NCBI RefSeq assembly: GCF_020097135.1
Contig: NZ_CP083608.1
Span: 1,054,001 to 1,118,000, forward strand
Length of the DNA: 64,000 bases
Source: Macrococcus armenti
Lineage (GTDB): Bacteria; Bacillota; Bacilli; Staphylococcales; Staphylococcaceae
Reading direction: 5' to 3'
Made by a program: the position numbers and the translations under genes. The stretch's first letter is position 1, and each line of letters opens with the position of its first letter. Under the pieces are notes generated by a model, which saw only the letters and a program-made list of their open reading frames with translations, was not told where the DNA came from and did no database searches. Below, piece after piece: positions 1-13,893 of the stretch.

Positions 1-1
1 A

Positions 2-1090
2 GGAAACCGTAACTTTGAAGGTCGTATTCATCCATTAGTTAAAGCGAACTACTTAGCTTCACCACAACTTGTTGTAGCTTATGCCTTAGCAGGAACTGTT
101 GATATCGATTTACAAAACGACCCTATTGGAAAAGGTCATGATGGTAAAGATGTATTCCTGAAAGATATTTGGCCATCAATTGAAGAAGTTAAAAATGAAG
201 TACATTCTGTAGTAACACCTGAACTATTCCGCAAAGAATATGAGAATGTATTTAATTCAAATGAAATGTGGAATAAAATTGAATCTACTGATCGAGCATT
301 ATATGACTTCGATCCAAGTTCAACATATATTCAGAACCCGACATTCTTTGAAGGTCTTTCAAAAGAGCCTGGTGCTATTGAGCCTTTAAAAGACTTAAGT
401 GTTATGGGGAAATTCGGTGATTCAGTAACGACTGACCATATTTCACCAGCTGGTGCTATCGGTAAAGATACGCCTGCAGGAAAGTATTTAAGAGAAAATG
501 GTGTAGAAATACGTGACTTTAACTCGTATGGTTCACGTCGTGGTAATCACGAAGTAATGATGCGTGGAACATTTGCCAACATTCGTATTAAAAACCAAAT
601 TGCACCTGGAACTGAAGGTGGATTTACGACTTACTGGCCAACAGGTGAAGTAATGCCGATATTTGATGCTTGTATGAAATATCAGGCTGATGGTACTGGA
701 TTAGTTGTTCTTGCTGGTAATGATTACGGTATGGGATCTAGTCGTGACTGGGCTGCTAAAGGTACAAATTTATTAGGTGTTAAAACTGTTATCGCTGAGA
801 GCTATGAACGTATTCACCGCTCTAACCTAGTGATGATGGGTGTATTACCATTACAATTCTTAAAAGGTGATTCAGCAGAAAAACTTGGATTAGATGGAAG
901 TGAAAAGTTCTCTGTTGAAATTCATGAAGGCATTAAACCTCGTGATGAAGTAAAAGTTTCAGCTGTAAAAACTGATGGAACAACAGTTGAATTTAATGCA
1001 TTGGCACGTTTCGATTCAGAAGTGGAAATTGATTACTATCGCCATGGTGGAATTCTTCAAATGGTACTTCGAGGAAAACTTGCTGAATAA
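2..1090 (+). CDS. acnA: Aconitate hydratase, 3' part
   Basis: C-terminal 362 residues of aconitase, the TCA enzyme that isomerises citrate to isocitrate with a 4Fe-4S cluster. The reading frame is open from base 2, so the gene starts outside the window. Visible family signatures are GNRNFEGR at the left edge, [16 protein letters not shown] at the start of the swivel domain, and [16 protein letters not shown], which carries the catalytic serine and substrate-binding arginine. The gene ends in a normal C-terminus (RGKLAE) followed by a hairpin terminator. The cluster-ligand cysteines lie upstream of the window. Identification is certain; only the extent is incomplete. Confidence 0.97.
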   Translation, partial: GNRNFEGRIHPLVKANYLASPQLVVAYALAGTVDIDLQNDPIGKGHDGKDVFLKDIWPSIEEVKNEVHSVVTPELFRKEYENVFNSNEMWNKIESTDRALYDFDPSSTYIQNPTFFEGLSKEPGAIEPLKDLSVMGKFGDSVTTDHISPAGAIGKDTPAGKYLRENGVEIRDFNSYGSRRGNHEVMMRGTFANIRIKNQIAPGTEGGFTTYWPTGEVMPIFDACMKYQADGTGLVVLAGNDYGMGSSRDWAAKGTNLLGVKTVIAESYERIHRSNLVMMGVLPLQFLKGDSAEKLGLDGSEKFSVEIHEGIKPRDEVKVSAVKTDGTTVEFNALARFDSEVEIDYYRHGGILQMVLRGKLAE

Positions 1091-1103
1091 TATTATTTCT
1101 ATA

Positions 1104-1137
1104 AACAGGGGTGATTTAAATATTCACTCCTGTTTTT
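1104..1137 (+). terminator. Terminator after acnA
   Basis: Hairpin AACAGG-G-GTGA / TCAC-T-CCTGTT followed by a T-run, starting 13 bases after the acnA stop codon. Confidence 0.75.
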
Positions 1138-1188
1138 CTCTGATATTTTTGATATTATTGTTTTGAGCTTACATAAAGGAGAATTAAG

Positions 1189-1608
1189 ATGTATATTACT
1201 GAAAAGAAAATCGATGTTCGATATGCAGAAACTGATAAAATGGGTGTTGTTTACCATGCTAATTATTTAGTATGGTTTGAAGTTGGTCGTACAGACTTCA
1301 TTAAAAAAGCAGGATTTAATTATCAATCTATGGAAGATGAAGGCCTAATTTCACCCGTTCTTGATGTTCAAGTCAAATATAAGCAATCTGTAACGTATCC
1401 TGAGTCAGTGATCGTAAAAACGTGGATTGACCAATATAGTAAGCTTAAAACCATATATGCTTATGAAGTAATTAAAGAAGATGGATCTATTGCTGCAACA
1501 GGTAAGACGACGCATGTGATTATTAAAAAGGGAAGTGAGAAGCCCGTAAGACTGGATAGATATTATCCAGATTGGCATGAAAAGTATTTGGAACTATCGG
1601 AGAAGTAA
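1189..1608 (+). CDS. Acyl-CoA thioesterase, 4HBT hotdog family
   Basis: 139-residue single-domain hotdog thioesterase of the YbgC/4-hydroxybenzoyl-CoA type, expected to hydrolyse acyl-CoA thioesters in the cytoplasm. The N-terminal segment YAETDKMGVVYHANY contains the family active-site pattern, with Asp16 as the likely catalytic residue. Length is typical. A good ribosome-binding site (AAGGAG) precedes the ATG. The gene sits between acnA and the convergent plsY and is closed by a shared terminator. The physiological substrate cannot be read from the sequence. A menaquinone-pathway role (DHNA-CoA thioesterase) is possible because these bacteria use menaquinone, but that is inference. Confidence 0.85.
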   Translation: MYITEKKIDVRYAETDKMGVVYHANYLVWFEVGRTDFIKKAGFNYQSMEDEGLISPVLDVQVKYKQSVTYPESVIVKTWIDQYSKLKTIYAYEVIKEDGSIAATGKTTHVIIKKGSEKPVRLDRYYPDWHEKYLELSEK

Positions 1609-1616
1609 TTTAATAT

Positions 1617-1647
1617 AAAACCCGACTAACTGATATGGCCGGGTTTT
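1617..1647. terminator. Bidirectional terminator, thioesterase/plsY
   Basis: Inverted repeat AAAACCCG / CGGGTTTT between two convergent genes. A and T runs on both sides allow it to work on either strand. Confidence 0.75.
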
Positions 1648-1661
1648 ATATTGCAATTATA

Positions 1662-2246
1662 TTATTTTTTAAATGATATTTTTGGTTCTGTTCCATTTAA
1701 AATTCGTGCAATATTAGATTTATGGCGATAGACGATTAATACCATCAACGCAAATGATATTACTTTTAAGATGATATCATCAAAAAATAAAGTCGTTATA
1801 AAGTTAGCAATACTTGTAAAAATACTCGTTAATGACACCATTCTCGTAGTAAATAATAATGTAAAAAAGATAACTGCAATGATTGTGAATACAATAGGAT
1901 TAACACCTAGAATAACTCCGGCACTTGTTGCTACAGCTTTACCGCCTTTAAATTTTAAATATATAGGGTAAACATGTCCTAATATTGCAGCGAGACCAAA
2001 CCAAATACCGTGTACGTCTAAATTAAATAATAATGGGAATGTTGCTGGAAGTACGCCTTTTGCAACGTCAAATATGGTAACAAAAATACCTGCATTTTTC
2101 CCAAGCACTCTAAATGTATTGGTTGCACCTAAATTTCCACTACCAAATTTTCTAATGTCTTTTTTATACAAAAGCTGGCCAACGATTAAACCAGTAGGAA
2201 TTGCACCAAGTAAGTACGAAAGAGCTAATAGTAAAGCAATCGTCAT
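1662..2246 (-). CDS. plsY: Acyl-phosphate:glycerol-3-phosphate acyltransferase PlsY
   Basis: 194-residue integral membrane enzyme that transfers an acyl group from acyl-phosphate to glycerol-3-phosphate, the first step of phosphatidic acid synthesis in Gram-positive bacteria. The conserved loops are present: GSGNLGATN at residues 35-43 and FKGGKAVATSAG after the third membrane segment. The rest is hydrophobic, with about five to seven membrane spans. The ATG has an AAAGGAG ribosome-binding site. It is divergent from parE, the arrangement also known in staphylococci. Length and motifs match the family, so the call is firm. Confidence 0.95.
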   Translation of the reverse strand: MTIALLLALSYLLGAIPTGLIVGQLLYKKDIRKFGSGNLGATNTFRVLGKNAGIFVTIFDVAKGVLPATFPLLFNLDVHGIWFGLAAILGHVYPIYLKFKGGKAVATSAGVILGVNPIVFTIIAVIFFTLLFTTRMVSLTSIFTSIANFITTLFFDDIILKVISFALMVLIVYRHKSNIARILNGTEPKISFKK

Positions 2247-2353
2247 AATAAGTCTCCTTTGTGAGTAGGTACTAATAGTAATTATTAACTAAACTTATTA
2301 TAACGTATAAAAAAATAGTTGTGTATAAAAATTTTAAAAATCCAATAATCATA

Positions 2354-2364
2354 TTATGTAAACT
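2354..2364 (+). other. Candidate XerD-only binding half-site
   Basis: TTATGTAAACT, identical to the XerD arm of dif, in the plsY-parE intergenic region. The 11 bases where a XerC arm would lie do not match. It shares the preceding ATAATCATA with the copy at 44657. See the separate finding on the four copies. Confidence 0.55.
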
Positions 2365-2372
2365 TAAAATGA

Positions 2373-6891
<4,519 letters not shown>

Positions 6892-6968
6892 ATTTTTATA
6901 GACCCTCACATTTTCTGTGGTAAAATAGTTTTAGTTTTATTTTACTTTGAAAGTGGAGGGTTTATATT

Positions 6969-8441
6969 TTGGATATAACTAAAGTAAATTTTGATGCATT
7001 CATTCCGGAATGGTTCAAAATGATAGTTTCAAACGGAAACGATTTAATTTGGTCACAGTTTTTAATTGGATTATTATTACTTGCTGGTTTTTTCTTCAGT
7101 TTAAGTTCTAAATTTATCCAGTTACGATGGTTACCAGAAATGTTTAGAGTTATTGGTGAAAAGCCAGAAACTTTAGAAGATGGTCAAAAAGGGATTTCAT
7201 CATTCCAGGCGTTTACGATTAGTGCAGCAAGTCGTGTCGGTACAGGTAATATTGCCGGGGTTGCCACTGCAATCGTGTTAGGGGGACCTGGTGCAGTATT
7301 CTGGATGTGGATTATTGCATTCTTCGGTGCCGCAAGTGCATTTTTTGAAGCAACATTAGCGCAAGTTTATAAAGTTAAAGATGAAAATGGAGGATTCCGT
7401 GGGGGTCCTGCTTACTATATGGAACGTGGATTAGGACAAAAGTGGTTAGGTGTTACATTTGCGATCTTAATAACTGTAACTTTTGCATTTGTATTTAATA
7501 CTGTGCAATCAAACACGATTGCTGAAAGCTTTAAAACGCAATATAATACACCAGCATGGATTACTGGTGTTATTTTAGCGATAATTACTGCAATTGTAAT
7601 ATTCGGTGGAGTTCGCTGGATTGCGAATGTATCTTCTACGATTGTACCTGTTATGGCAATATTTTATATTTTAATTGTTTTATTTGTACTCGTAATGCAT
7701 ATCGGTGATGTTATTCCTATGATCATCAGTATTATTAAAAGTGCTTTCGGTATGGAGCAAGCTTTCGGTGGTGCATTAGGATTTACGATTATGCAGGGGA
7801 TTAAACGAGGATTATTCTCGAATGAAGCAGGTATGGGTTCTGCGCCGAACGCTGCTGCAACTGCTGCTGTAAGTCACCCTGTAAAACAAGGGTTAATTCA
7901 GTCGTTAGGTGTATTTTTCGATACGATGATTGTTTGTACTGCAACTGCGATTATGATTTTATTGTATTCTGGATTAGAATTTGGTGAAAAAGCTCCTCAA
8001 GGTGTAGCGGTAACACAGGCAGCATTAAATGCACACGTAGGTAGTTTCGGTGGATTCTTCCTTACAGTAGCTGTATTCTTATTCGCTTATTCATCAGTTA
8101 TTGGGAACTATTATTATGGTCAGTCTAATATCGAATATTTAACAACGAATAAAGTTGTGATGTTTATCTTCAGATTGTTTGTTGTTCTGATGGTGTTCTT
8201 CGGAGCAGTAGTTAAAGTTGAAACAGTTTGGGCAACAGCAGATTTATTTATGGGACTGATGGCAATTTTAAATATAACAGCAATTATTGGGTTAGCACAT
8301 GTTGTATTTGAAGTTGCTAAAGATTATGGGGAACAACGCAAAAAAGGTTTAAATCCCGTGTTTAAAACAGAAAATATTAAAGCAGATTTATCAGAGGTTG
8401 ATACGTGGGGAGATAATCCTTATCATTTGAAAGATAAATAA
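6969..8441 (+). CDS. alsT: Sodium:amino-acid (alanine/glycine) symporter, AGCS family
   Basis: 490-residue membrane transporter of the alanine/glycine:cation symporter family, importing a small amino acid with Na+. The start is a TTG at 6969, preceded by GTGGAGGG. Family features include SRVGTGNIAGVATAI near residue 90 and the GIKRGLFSNEAGMGSAPNAAA signature near residue 275, with about ten to eleven hydrophobic segments. It lies directly after parC, as in S. aureus. The substrate cannot be decided from sequence; S. aureus AlsT is associated with glutamine and B. subtilis AlsT with alanine. The last 51 bases overlap the convergent DUF1002 gene. Confidence 0.9.
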   Translation: MDITKVNFDAFIPEWFKMIVSNGNDLIWSQFLIGLLLLAGFFFSLSSKFIQLRWLPEMFRVIGEKPETLEDGQKGISSFQAFTISAASRVGTGNIAGVATAIVLGGPGAVFWMWIIAFFGAASAFFEATLAQVYKVKDENGGFRGGPAYYMERGLGQKWLGVTFAILITVTFAFVFNTVQSNTIAESFKTQYNTPAWITGVILAIITAIVIFGGVRWIANVSSTIVPVMAIFYILIVLFVLVMHIGDVIPMIISIIKSAFGMEQAFGGALGFTIMQGIKRGLFSNEAGMGSAPNAAATAAVSHPVKQGLIQSLGVFFDTMIVCTATAIMILLYSGLEFGEKAPQGVAVTQAALNAHVGSFGGFFLTVAVFLFAYSSVIGNYYYGQSNIEYLTTNKVVMFIFRLFVVLMVFFGAVVKVETVWATADLFMGLMAILNITAIIGLAHVVFEVAKDYGEQRKKGLNPVFKTENIKADLSEVDTWGDNPYHLKDK

Positions 8442-9401
8442 TCCTACGATCCAATCGATAATTGACTGGAAGAAGTTTAATATTTTATCCCAGAAGCTTT
8501 CGTCTTTTAAAGTATCAGTAATATTGTTACCAAGTTCTTTCGCTTTGTCCGTTGCTTTTTTAAAACCATCTGAGTTTTTAATATCGTCAACATAGTTTTT
8601 TGCGCTATTAATTAATTGATCTTTATTTTCACCATTAAATATTCCATTGTTTTGTGCATTTTCAATAAAATTCACGATAATATTAATTTGATTTTCGTTA
8701 ATAATATTTGTCAGACCATTGTTCTCGATTTTTTGAATGACTATATTTTTAATTTCAGTTGTATTTAAGTTTCCACCTTGTTTAGCAATTTCTGCTTTTG
8801 CTTCAGCAATCGCTTTATTTAGCTGTTCCTGAGAATAACCATTTACGCCTGAATTTTGCTCATTTATATTTGCAATTGAGTTTAATTCTTCCTGAGCAAC
8901 TTGTGTTTTTGCTTGGTCGATAGGTTCACCTTGAGCTTCAAATGCCTTATAAACACCTGCAAGTGCACTTTCACCAGTAACATCTTCTGCCGCGGCAATT
9001 GTAACGTCAGCATCTGTTACACCAGCTGTAAGGAGTGCGTTTTTGTATGTATCTTCAGTGATTTTAGTGATTTTACCAGCAGATTGGTTTATATTTAAAG
9101 TAAGTCCACTACCTGATGACAGTTTTTTAATACGAATGCTTGATTTTAATACATCATTGCTCGATTGTAAATTTAAGTACTTCCCTAAGTCTTCAGCATA
9201 TACAAAAGTTGTCTTATCCTGAGATGAACTACCTAATAGTGTGCTCGTTTTATCCTTTAATGTATTATTCTGTTCTAATGCTGCACCATATACGGTTACT
9301 GCTTCAGACCATGCTTCCTGTGTTACTGCCTGCGCACGATTCGTAATGAGACATGAAGCTAATAATAATGTAGTCAATAAAAATATAGAAATTCTCTTCA
9401 T
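8391..9401 (-). CDS. Secreted DUF1002 protein (YpuA-like)
   Basis: 336-residue exported protein resembling B. subtilis YpuA (DUF1002), whose function is unknown. A signal peptide is visible (MKRISIFLLTTLLLASC..., with cleavage likely after AQA). The N-terminal half, beginning TQEAWSEAVTVYGAAL, is the DUF1002 part. A later Gln/Asn/Lys-rich helical region ends in a hydrophobic amphipathic segment, FFQSIIDWIVGLFIF. The ATG has a perfect AGGAGG site. The C-terminal 17 codons are read from the opposite strand of the alsT 3' end. Family assignment is fairly secure; the role is unknown. Confidence 0.82.
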   Translation of the reverse strand: MKRISIFLLTTLLLASCLITNRAQAVTQEAWSEAVTVYGAALEQNNTLKDKTSTLLGSSSQDKTTFVYAEDLGKYLNLQSSNDVLKSSIRIKKLSSGSGLTLNINQSAGKITKITEDTYKNALLTAGVTDADVTIAAAEDVTGESALAGVYKAFEAQGEPIDQAKTQVAQEELNSIANINEQNSGVNGYSQEQLNKAIAEAKAEIAKQGGNLNTTEIKNIVIQKIENNGLTNIINENQINIIVNFIENAQNNGIFNGENKDQLINSAKNYVDDIKNSDGFKKATDKAKELGNNITDTLKDESFWDKILNFFQSIIDWIVGLFIFQMIRIISPRINL

Positions 9402-9488
9402 ATTGATTCCTCCTGATATTTAACTTACTATCATTATATTATCATGAGTTATTAATATGTACATAGGTCTTTGGAATGAGGTGTTTTG

Positions 9489-10340
9489 ATGAATTATGAA
9501 ATTATAAAAGTATTAAATAATAATGTTGTGATTGCAACTTCAAATGATGAGGAAACAATTTTAATCGGTAAAGGTATTGGGTTCAGTAAGCGCAATGGAG
9601 ATTTAATAAAAGATAAGGATCTAGAGAAAATTGAAAAAGTTTTTGAGCTTAAATCAACGTCAGAACAGGAACGTTATAAAACATTGTTATCAATTACAAA
9701 TGAAGCTGTAATTCAGACAGTAATTGAAGTGATTGAATTTATCAATCTTAAAACTAAAGGAGATATAAACGATAATTTACTTTTATCACTGACAGATCAT
9801 ATTATATTCGCAGTAAAGCGGTTTAAAGATGGTATCATCGTTGCAAATCCATTTTTAAAAGAGACAGAAAGTTTATATAAACAGGAATTTCTTATCGCTG
9901 AACAAGTTGTAGCAATGCTAAATGAAAGATTACAAGTAAACTTTCCTAAATCTGAAGTGGGTTTTATTGCGCTTCATATTCACTCATCGGTCAATAATCA
10001 TTCGTTACGTGATATGCGGTTAATGACAGAAATTGTACAGAACGCGATTCAGATTATCGAACAAGATTTAAAGATACGCGTTGACAGAGATTCAATTAAT
10101 TATTCACGCTTTTTGAGACATATTACATTTGCAGTGCAGCGTGTGATGAGTAATGGGCGAATGCCGCAGCAAAAAAGTTTAGAATCGGTATTGAAAGCGC
10201 AATATCCTTTATGTTACAATACGTCTGTAAAGATCGTGAAGATGATGCAGACGTACTTAAACAAACCGGTTTATGATTCGGAATTAGTATATCTTACGAT
10301 GCATATTCAAGCTTTTAATACTGAAGTCGATAACGTGTAA
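9489..10340 (+). CDS. glcT: PtsG operon transcription antiterminator (BglG family)
   Basis: 283-residue BglG-type antiterminator. Residues 1-60 form the RNA-binding CAT domain (MNYEIIKVLNNNVVIATSN, IGKGIGFSK). Two PTS-regulation domains follow, each with its histidine pair (HIIFAVKRF and HIHSSVNNH; HITFAVQRV and HIQAF). The ATG at 9489 is chosen over a TTG at 9486 because of GAGGTG upstream. The target is visible immediately downstream: a RAT/terminator element in front of ptsG. In related bacteria, glucose-dependent dephosphorylation by the PTS lets GlcT bind the RAT and prevent termination. The length is standard. Confidence 0.94.
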   Translation: MNYEIIKVLNNNVVIATSNDEETILIGKGIGFSKRNGDLIKDKDLEKIEKVFELKSTSEQERYKTLLSITNEAVIQTVIEVIEFINLKTKGDINDNLLLSLTDHIIFAVKRFKDGIIVANPFLKETESLYKQEFLIAEQVVAMLNERLQVNFPKSEVGFIALHIHSSVNNHSLRDMRLMTEIVQNAIQIIEQDLKIRVDRDSINYSRFLRHITFAVQRVMSNGRMPQQKSLESVLKAQYPLCYNTSVKIVKMMQTYLNKPVYDSELVYLTMHIQAFNTEVDNV

Positions 10341-10362
10341 CTGATAATGCAGGCATGAGTTA
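10332..10362 (+). promoter_or_regulatory. RAT antiterminator element of ptsG
   Basis: The segment beginning ACGTGTAACTGATAATGCA, running into GGCATGAGT, has the layout of ptsG RAT sites bound by GlcT. It overlaps both the glcT stop codon and the 5' arm of the terminator, so antiterminator and terminator folding exclude each other. Confidence 0.65.
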
Positions 10363-10404
10363 TGACTGGTACTATGGGACCAGTATATACTCATGCCTTT
10401 TTTG
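10352..10404 (+). terminator. Conditional terminator in the ptsG leader
   Basis: Strong two-tier hairpin: GGCATGAGT / ACTCATGCC outside, ACTGGT / ACCAGT inside, followed by six or more T residues. It separates glcT from ptsG and overlaps the RAT. Confidence 0.85.
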
Positions 10405-10454
10405 TTTGATGCTGTCGTTCATTTTTACGAAAAAATATTTAGGAGGAATATATT

Positions 10455-12491
10455 ATGTGGAAAACGTTTTTTGGTCAATTACAACGTATTGGTAAAGCAT
10501 TAATGTTACCAGTAGCGATTTTACCAGCAGCTGGTTTACTGCTTGGTATAGGCGCTGCATTGCAAACTGATTCACTAGTTGATTTTTTCCCTTTCTTAGC
10601 AAATGATGTAATTGTGAAAGTTGCTTCTATGCTGCAGGCAGCTGGCGGAGTAATTTTTGATAACTTACCATTACTATTTGCTTTAGGGGTAGCAGTAGGT
10701 CTTGCTGGTGGAGATGGTGTTGCGGCAATTGCTGCATTTGTAGGTTATCTAGTGTTAAATGTCACTATGGGGCAAATCGGTGGTATTACAGCTGATAATG
10801 TTGGTAAAAGTCCTGGATTTGCAACTGTTTTAGGAATTCCAACGCTTCAAACTGGAGTTTTTGGTGGTATTATTATTGGTATTTTAGCATCTTGGGCCTA
10901 TAACAAATTTTATAACATCTCTCTTCCACCATTTCTAGGATTTTTTGCTGGTAAGCGCTTTGTACCAATTGTAACGGCATTTAGCTCATTTATTCTTGGT
11001 ATCTTGATGTACTTTATATGGCCAGCAATCCAAAGTGGTATGAATGGTTTATCATTATTTTTAATGGAAGAGAATAAGGCACTTGCTGTGTTTTTCTTTG
11101 GAATGATAAAACGTCTATTAATACCTTTTGGATTACATCACATTTTCCATGCACCGTTTTGGTTTGAATTTGGTAATTATACGAATGCAGCTGGTAAAAT
11201 AGTTCATGGAGATTTAAATATTTTTATGGCACAGATACAAGATAAAGCTACACTAACTGCTGGAGCATTTATGCAAGGAGAGTACCCGGTAATGATGTTT
11301 GGCTTACCGGCAGCAGCATTAGCAATTTATCATACTGCTCGTCCTGAAAAGAAGAAATTTGTTGGCGGTTTAATGGCCTCAGCAGCATTGACTTCATTTT
11401 TAACAGGTATTACTGAGCCATTAGAATTCTCATTCTTATTTGTAGCACCAATTTTATTTTTCGTACATGCAGTTTTAGATGGTCTCTCATTCCTAATCTT
11501 ATATCTTATGGATTTACATCTTGGATATACTTTCTCAGGTGGATTCATTGATTTCTTTACTTTTGGTATATTACAAGGTAGAACGGCTTGGTGGTTAGTT
11601 ATACCAGTAGGATTAGTTTATGCAGCGATTTACTATTTCGTTTTCAGATTCTGTATTACAAAATTTAATTTAAAAACTCCTGGTCGTGAGGAAGAAGAAG
11701 TACAAGTTAAGGTGACATCAACGAATGAACTTCCATTCCATGTTCTAGATGCCATGGGTGGTAAAGAAAACATTAAACATCTAGATGCTTGTATTACACG
11801 TTTACGTGTTGAAGTTAATGATAAATCTAAAGTTGATGTAGCTGAGTTAAAGGCTTTAGGTGCTGCTGGTGTGCTTGAAGTGGGTAATAATATGCAGGCG
11901 ATTTTTGGTCCGAAATCTGATCAGATTAAACACGATATGGCGCGTATTATTTCTGGAGAAATTACACGTCCTGAACAAACGACAGTTACTGACGAAGTTG
12001 AAACTGTCAAACCTGAAACTCAAGTAGAAAATGTGGTTGGCAATGCAAATCAAATTTTCGCACCAATTACTGGTGAGGTTGTAGACTTAGCTTCTGTTCC
12101 AGACCAAGTATTCAGTCAGAAGTTAATGGGTGATGGTGTTGCGATCATCCCTTCAGTTGGTGAAGTTGTTGCACCATTTGATGGCGTTGTAAAGATGGAC
12201 TTCCCAACGAAACATGCAATCGGACTTGAAAATGAAAATGGATTAGAAGTATTAATTCACTTCGGTTTAGAAACGGTTGGTTTAAAAGGTGAAGGATTCG
12301 AAATGCTTGTTAAACCTGGTGATACGATTCATAAAGGTCAGCCTTTATTAAAAGTAGACTTAGATTATATTCGTGCACATGCTGAAAGTGATATTACACC
12401 AATCATTTTCACAAATTTAAACAATCAGATGATTCATGACGTTAAATTTGGTCAAGTGAATGCAGGGGACGCTTTATTAACAGTTAAATAA
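10455..12491 (+). CDS. ptsG: PTS glucose-specific transporter EIICBA
   Basis: 678-residue fused PTS permease that imports and phosphorylates glucose. Domains in order: IIC membrane domain (residues 1 to about 400, starting [19 protein letters not shown]), IIB with phosphorylated Cys446 in HLDACITRL, a charged linker, and IIA with phosphorylated His602 in [13 protein letters not shown]. Length equals staphylococcal PtsG. AGGAGG precedes the ATG. Expression is expected to depend on GlcT antitermination in the leader. A second, free-standing IIA protein (crr) is encoded at the far end of the window. Confidence 0.95.
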   Translation: MWKTFFGQLQRIGKALMLPVAILPAAGLLLGIGAALQTDSLVDFFPFLANDVIVKVASMLQAAGGVIFDNLPLLFALGVAVGLAGGDGVAAIAAFVGYLVLNVTMGQIGGITADNVGKSPGFATVLGIPTLQTGVFGGIIIGILASWAYNKFYNISLPPFLGFFAGKRFVPIVTAFSSFILGILMYFIWPAIQSGMNGLSLFLMEENKALAVFFFGMIKRLLIPFGLHHIFHAPFWFEFGNYTNAAGKIVHGDLNIFMAQIQDKATLTAGAFMQGEYPVMMFGLPAAALAIYHTARPEKKKFVGGLMASAALTSFLTGITEPLEFSFLFVAPILFFVHAVLDGLSFLILYLMDLHLGYTFSGGFIDFFTFGILQGRTAWWLVIPVGLVYAAIYYFVFRFCITKFNLKTPGREEEEVQVKVTSTNELPFHVLDAMGGKENIKHLDACITRLRVEVNDKSKVDVAELKALGAAGVLEVGNNMQAIFGPKSDQIKHDMARIISGEITRPEQTTVTDEVETVKPETQVENVVGNANQIFAPITGEVVDLASVPDQVFSQKLMGDGVAIIPSVGEVVAPFDGVVKMDFPTKHAIGLENENGLEVLIHFGLETVGLKGEGFEMLVKPGDTIHKGQPLLKVDLDYIRAHAESDITPIIFTNLNNQMIHDVKFGQVNAGDALLTVK

Positions 12492-12499
12492 TAATTATC

Positions 12500-12543
12500 A
12501 TCAAGAGGTTTGAAGTAATGATACTTCAGGCCTCTTGATTTTA
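12500..12543 (+). terminator. Terminator after ptsG
   Basis: Long hairpin ATCAAGAGG / CCTCTTGAT with an inner TGAAGTA / TACTTCA stem, followed by a T-rich stretch. Confidence 0.8.
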
Positions 12544-12597
12544 TATTATATTTATGGTTAAATTTGTTTATTATATTGTATTTATAAAATAATTATA

Positions 12598-12608
12598 TTA
12601 TGTAAACT
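12598..12608 (+). other. Candidate XerD-only binding half-site
   Basis: TTATGTAAACT, the XerD arm of dif, in the intergenic region before the AI-2E permease gene. The upstream XerC arm is not recognisable. It has the same orientation as the copy at 2354. Confidence 0.5.
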
Positions 12609-12651
12609 AAAAGCTTTTAATAAAAATTAACATTACATAAGGAGGAATTGT

Positions 12652-13788
12652 ATGTCTGATCAAAATTTCTTTCAATTTTTTGGAGGAAAAAAATTATTAT
12701 TTACATTAACAACGATTATCTTAATTGGAATTGCACTATTTGTTTTCAGCCTTGTTTCATTTATTTTCGAGCCTTTTTTCGTTATTTTTAATACAGTAAT
12801 AGGTCCAATTATATTGGCATTTGTACTATATTACTTATTAAATCCAATAGTAAATTTAATGGAGCGCTATCGTATTAAACGATTATGGGGGATTATTATT
12901 TTAATCGGGTTAATCATTACAGTTTTCGGCTTATTAATTACGTGGTTAATTCCAATTATCGAATTTCAGATTACGAGTTTAGTTCAAAATGCACCAGGCT
13001 ACTTAAACCATTTGCTAAGAGATTTCAATCAAATTTCAAATGACTCTAAGTTTGCACCTTATTTGCAGCATGTACAGGAATGGGTGAATACGAATTTAAG
13101 CGATTTACCAAAGAAAGTAGGGGAATATTTAGGTAATTTCTCTACGAAATTAAGATCGGTCGTTGATACGATTGCAAGTGTTGCAATTGTTATTATGACT
13201 TTTCCGTTTGTGCTTTTCTTTTTACTTAAAGACGGAAAGCAATTTAAAGATTATGTTTTAAAGTTGACACCACCAAAATTTCGTCATGATTTACATGAAA
13301 TTCTTGATAAGATGAATGTTCAGGTAGGTTCTTATATTCAAGGCCAGATGATTGTTGCTTTTTGTATCGGTGTGCTTTTATTTATCGGTTATAATATTAT
13401 CGGTCTGGAGTACGCACTTATTCTTGCATGTATTGCAGCTGTTACAAGCGTTGTACCATATCTTGGACCAATGATAGCGATTAGTCCGGCAATCATTCTT
13501 GCACTTGTTGATTCTCCGGTAATGTTATTAAAACTTGCAGTCGTCTGGATGGCTGTACAATTTTTAGAAGGTCACTTTATTTCACCGAATATAATGGGTA
13601 AAACAATGCAGATCCATCCGCTTACGATTATATTTGTGCTTCTTTGTGCCGGTAATCTGCTTGGATTAATCGGTGTTATTCTCGGTATTCCTCTCTATGC
13701 TATTTTAAAAGTGCTAACTCAGTACTTATTTAATAAATTAAAACAAAGATATAATTTATATATTGCTAAAGACGGTGAACGATATTAA
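12652..13788 (+). CDS. AI-2E family transporter (PF01594)
   Basis: 378-residue polytopic membrane protein of the AI-2E/PerM permease family. About seven hydrophobic segments are visible, with a long extracytoplasmic region around residues 105-170 between TM3 and TM4. The conserved stretch AAVTSVVPYLGPMIAI near residue 260 is typical. AAGGAGGAATTGT precedes the ATG and a clean terminator follows, so it is monocistronic. Members have been linked to AI-2 export or ion antiport, but the substrate of this copy cannot be read from sequence. Confidence 0.87.
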   Translation: MSDQNFFQFFGGKKLLFTLTTIILIGIALFVFSLVSFIFEPFFVIFNTVIGPIILAFVLYYLLNPIVNLMERYRIKRLWGIIILIGLIITVFGLLITWLIPIIEFQITSLVQNAPGYLNHLLRDFNQISNDSKFAPYLQHVQEWVNTNLSDLPKKVGEYLGNFSTKLRSVVDTIASVAIVIMTFPFVLFFLLKDGKQFKDYVLKLTPPKFRHDLHEILDKMNVQVGSYIQGQMIVAFCIGVLLFIGYNIIGLEYALILACIAAVTSVVPYLGPMIAISPAIILALVDSPVMLLKLAVVWMAVQFLEGHFISPNIMGKTMQIHPLTIIFVLLCAGNLLGLIGVILGIPLYAILKVLTQYLFNKLKQRYNLYIAKDGERY

Positions 13789-13818
13789 ATGATAGTTTTC
13801 TAAAACTATCATTTTTTA
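13789..13818 (+). terminator. Terminator after the AI-2E permease gene
   Basis: Perfect 11-bp stem ATGATAGTTTT / AAAACTATCAT with a 2-base gap at the tip, then TTTTT. Confidence 0.85.
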
Positions 13819-13893
13819 CCAATTATGTTTGGTTTTTATACAATATTTATGTAGAATAGTTTTATATTAAATATTTTTATAAGTAGGGATAAC

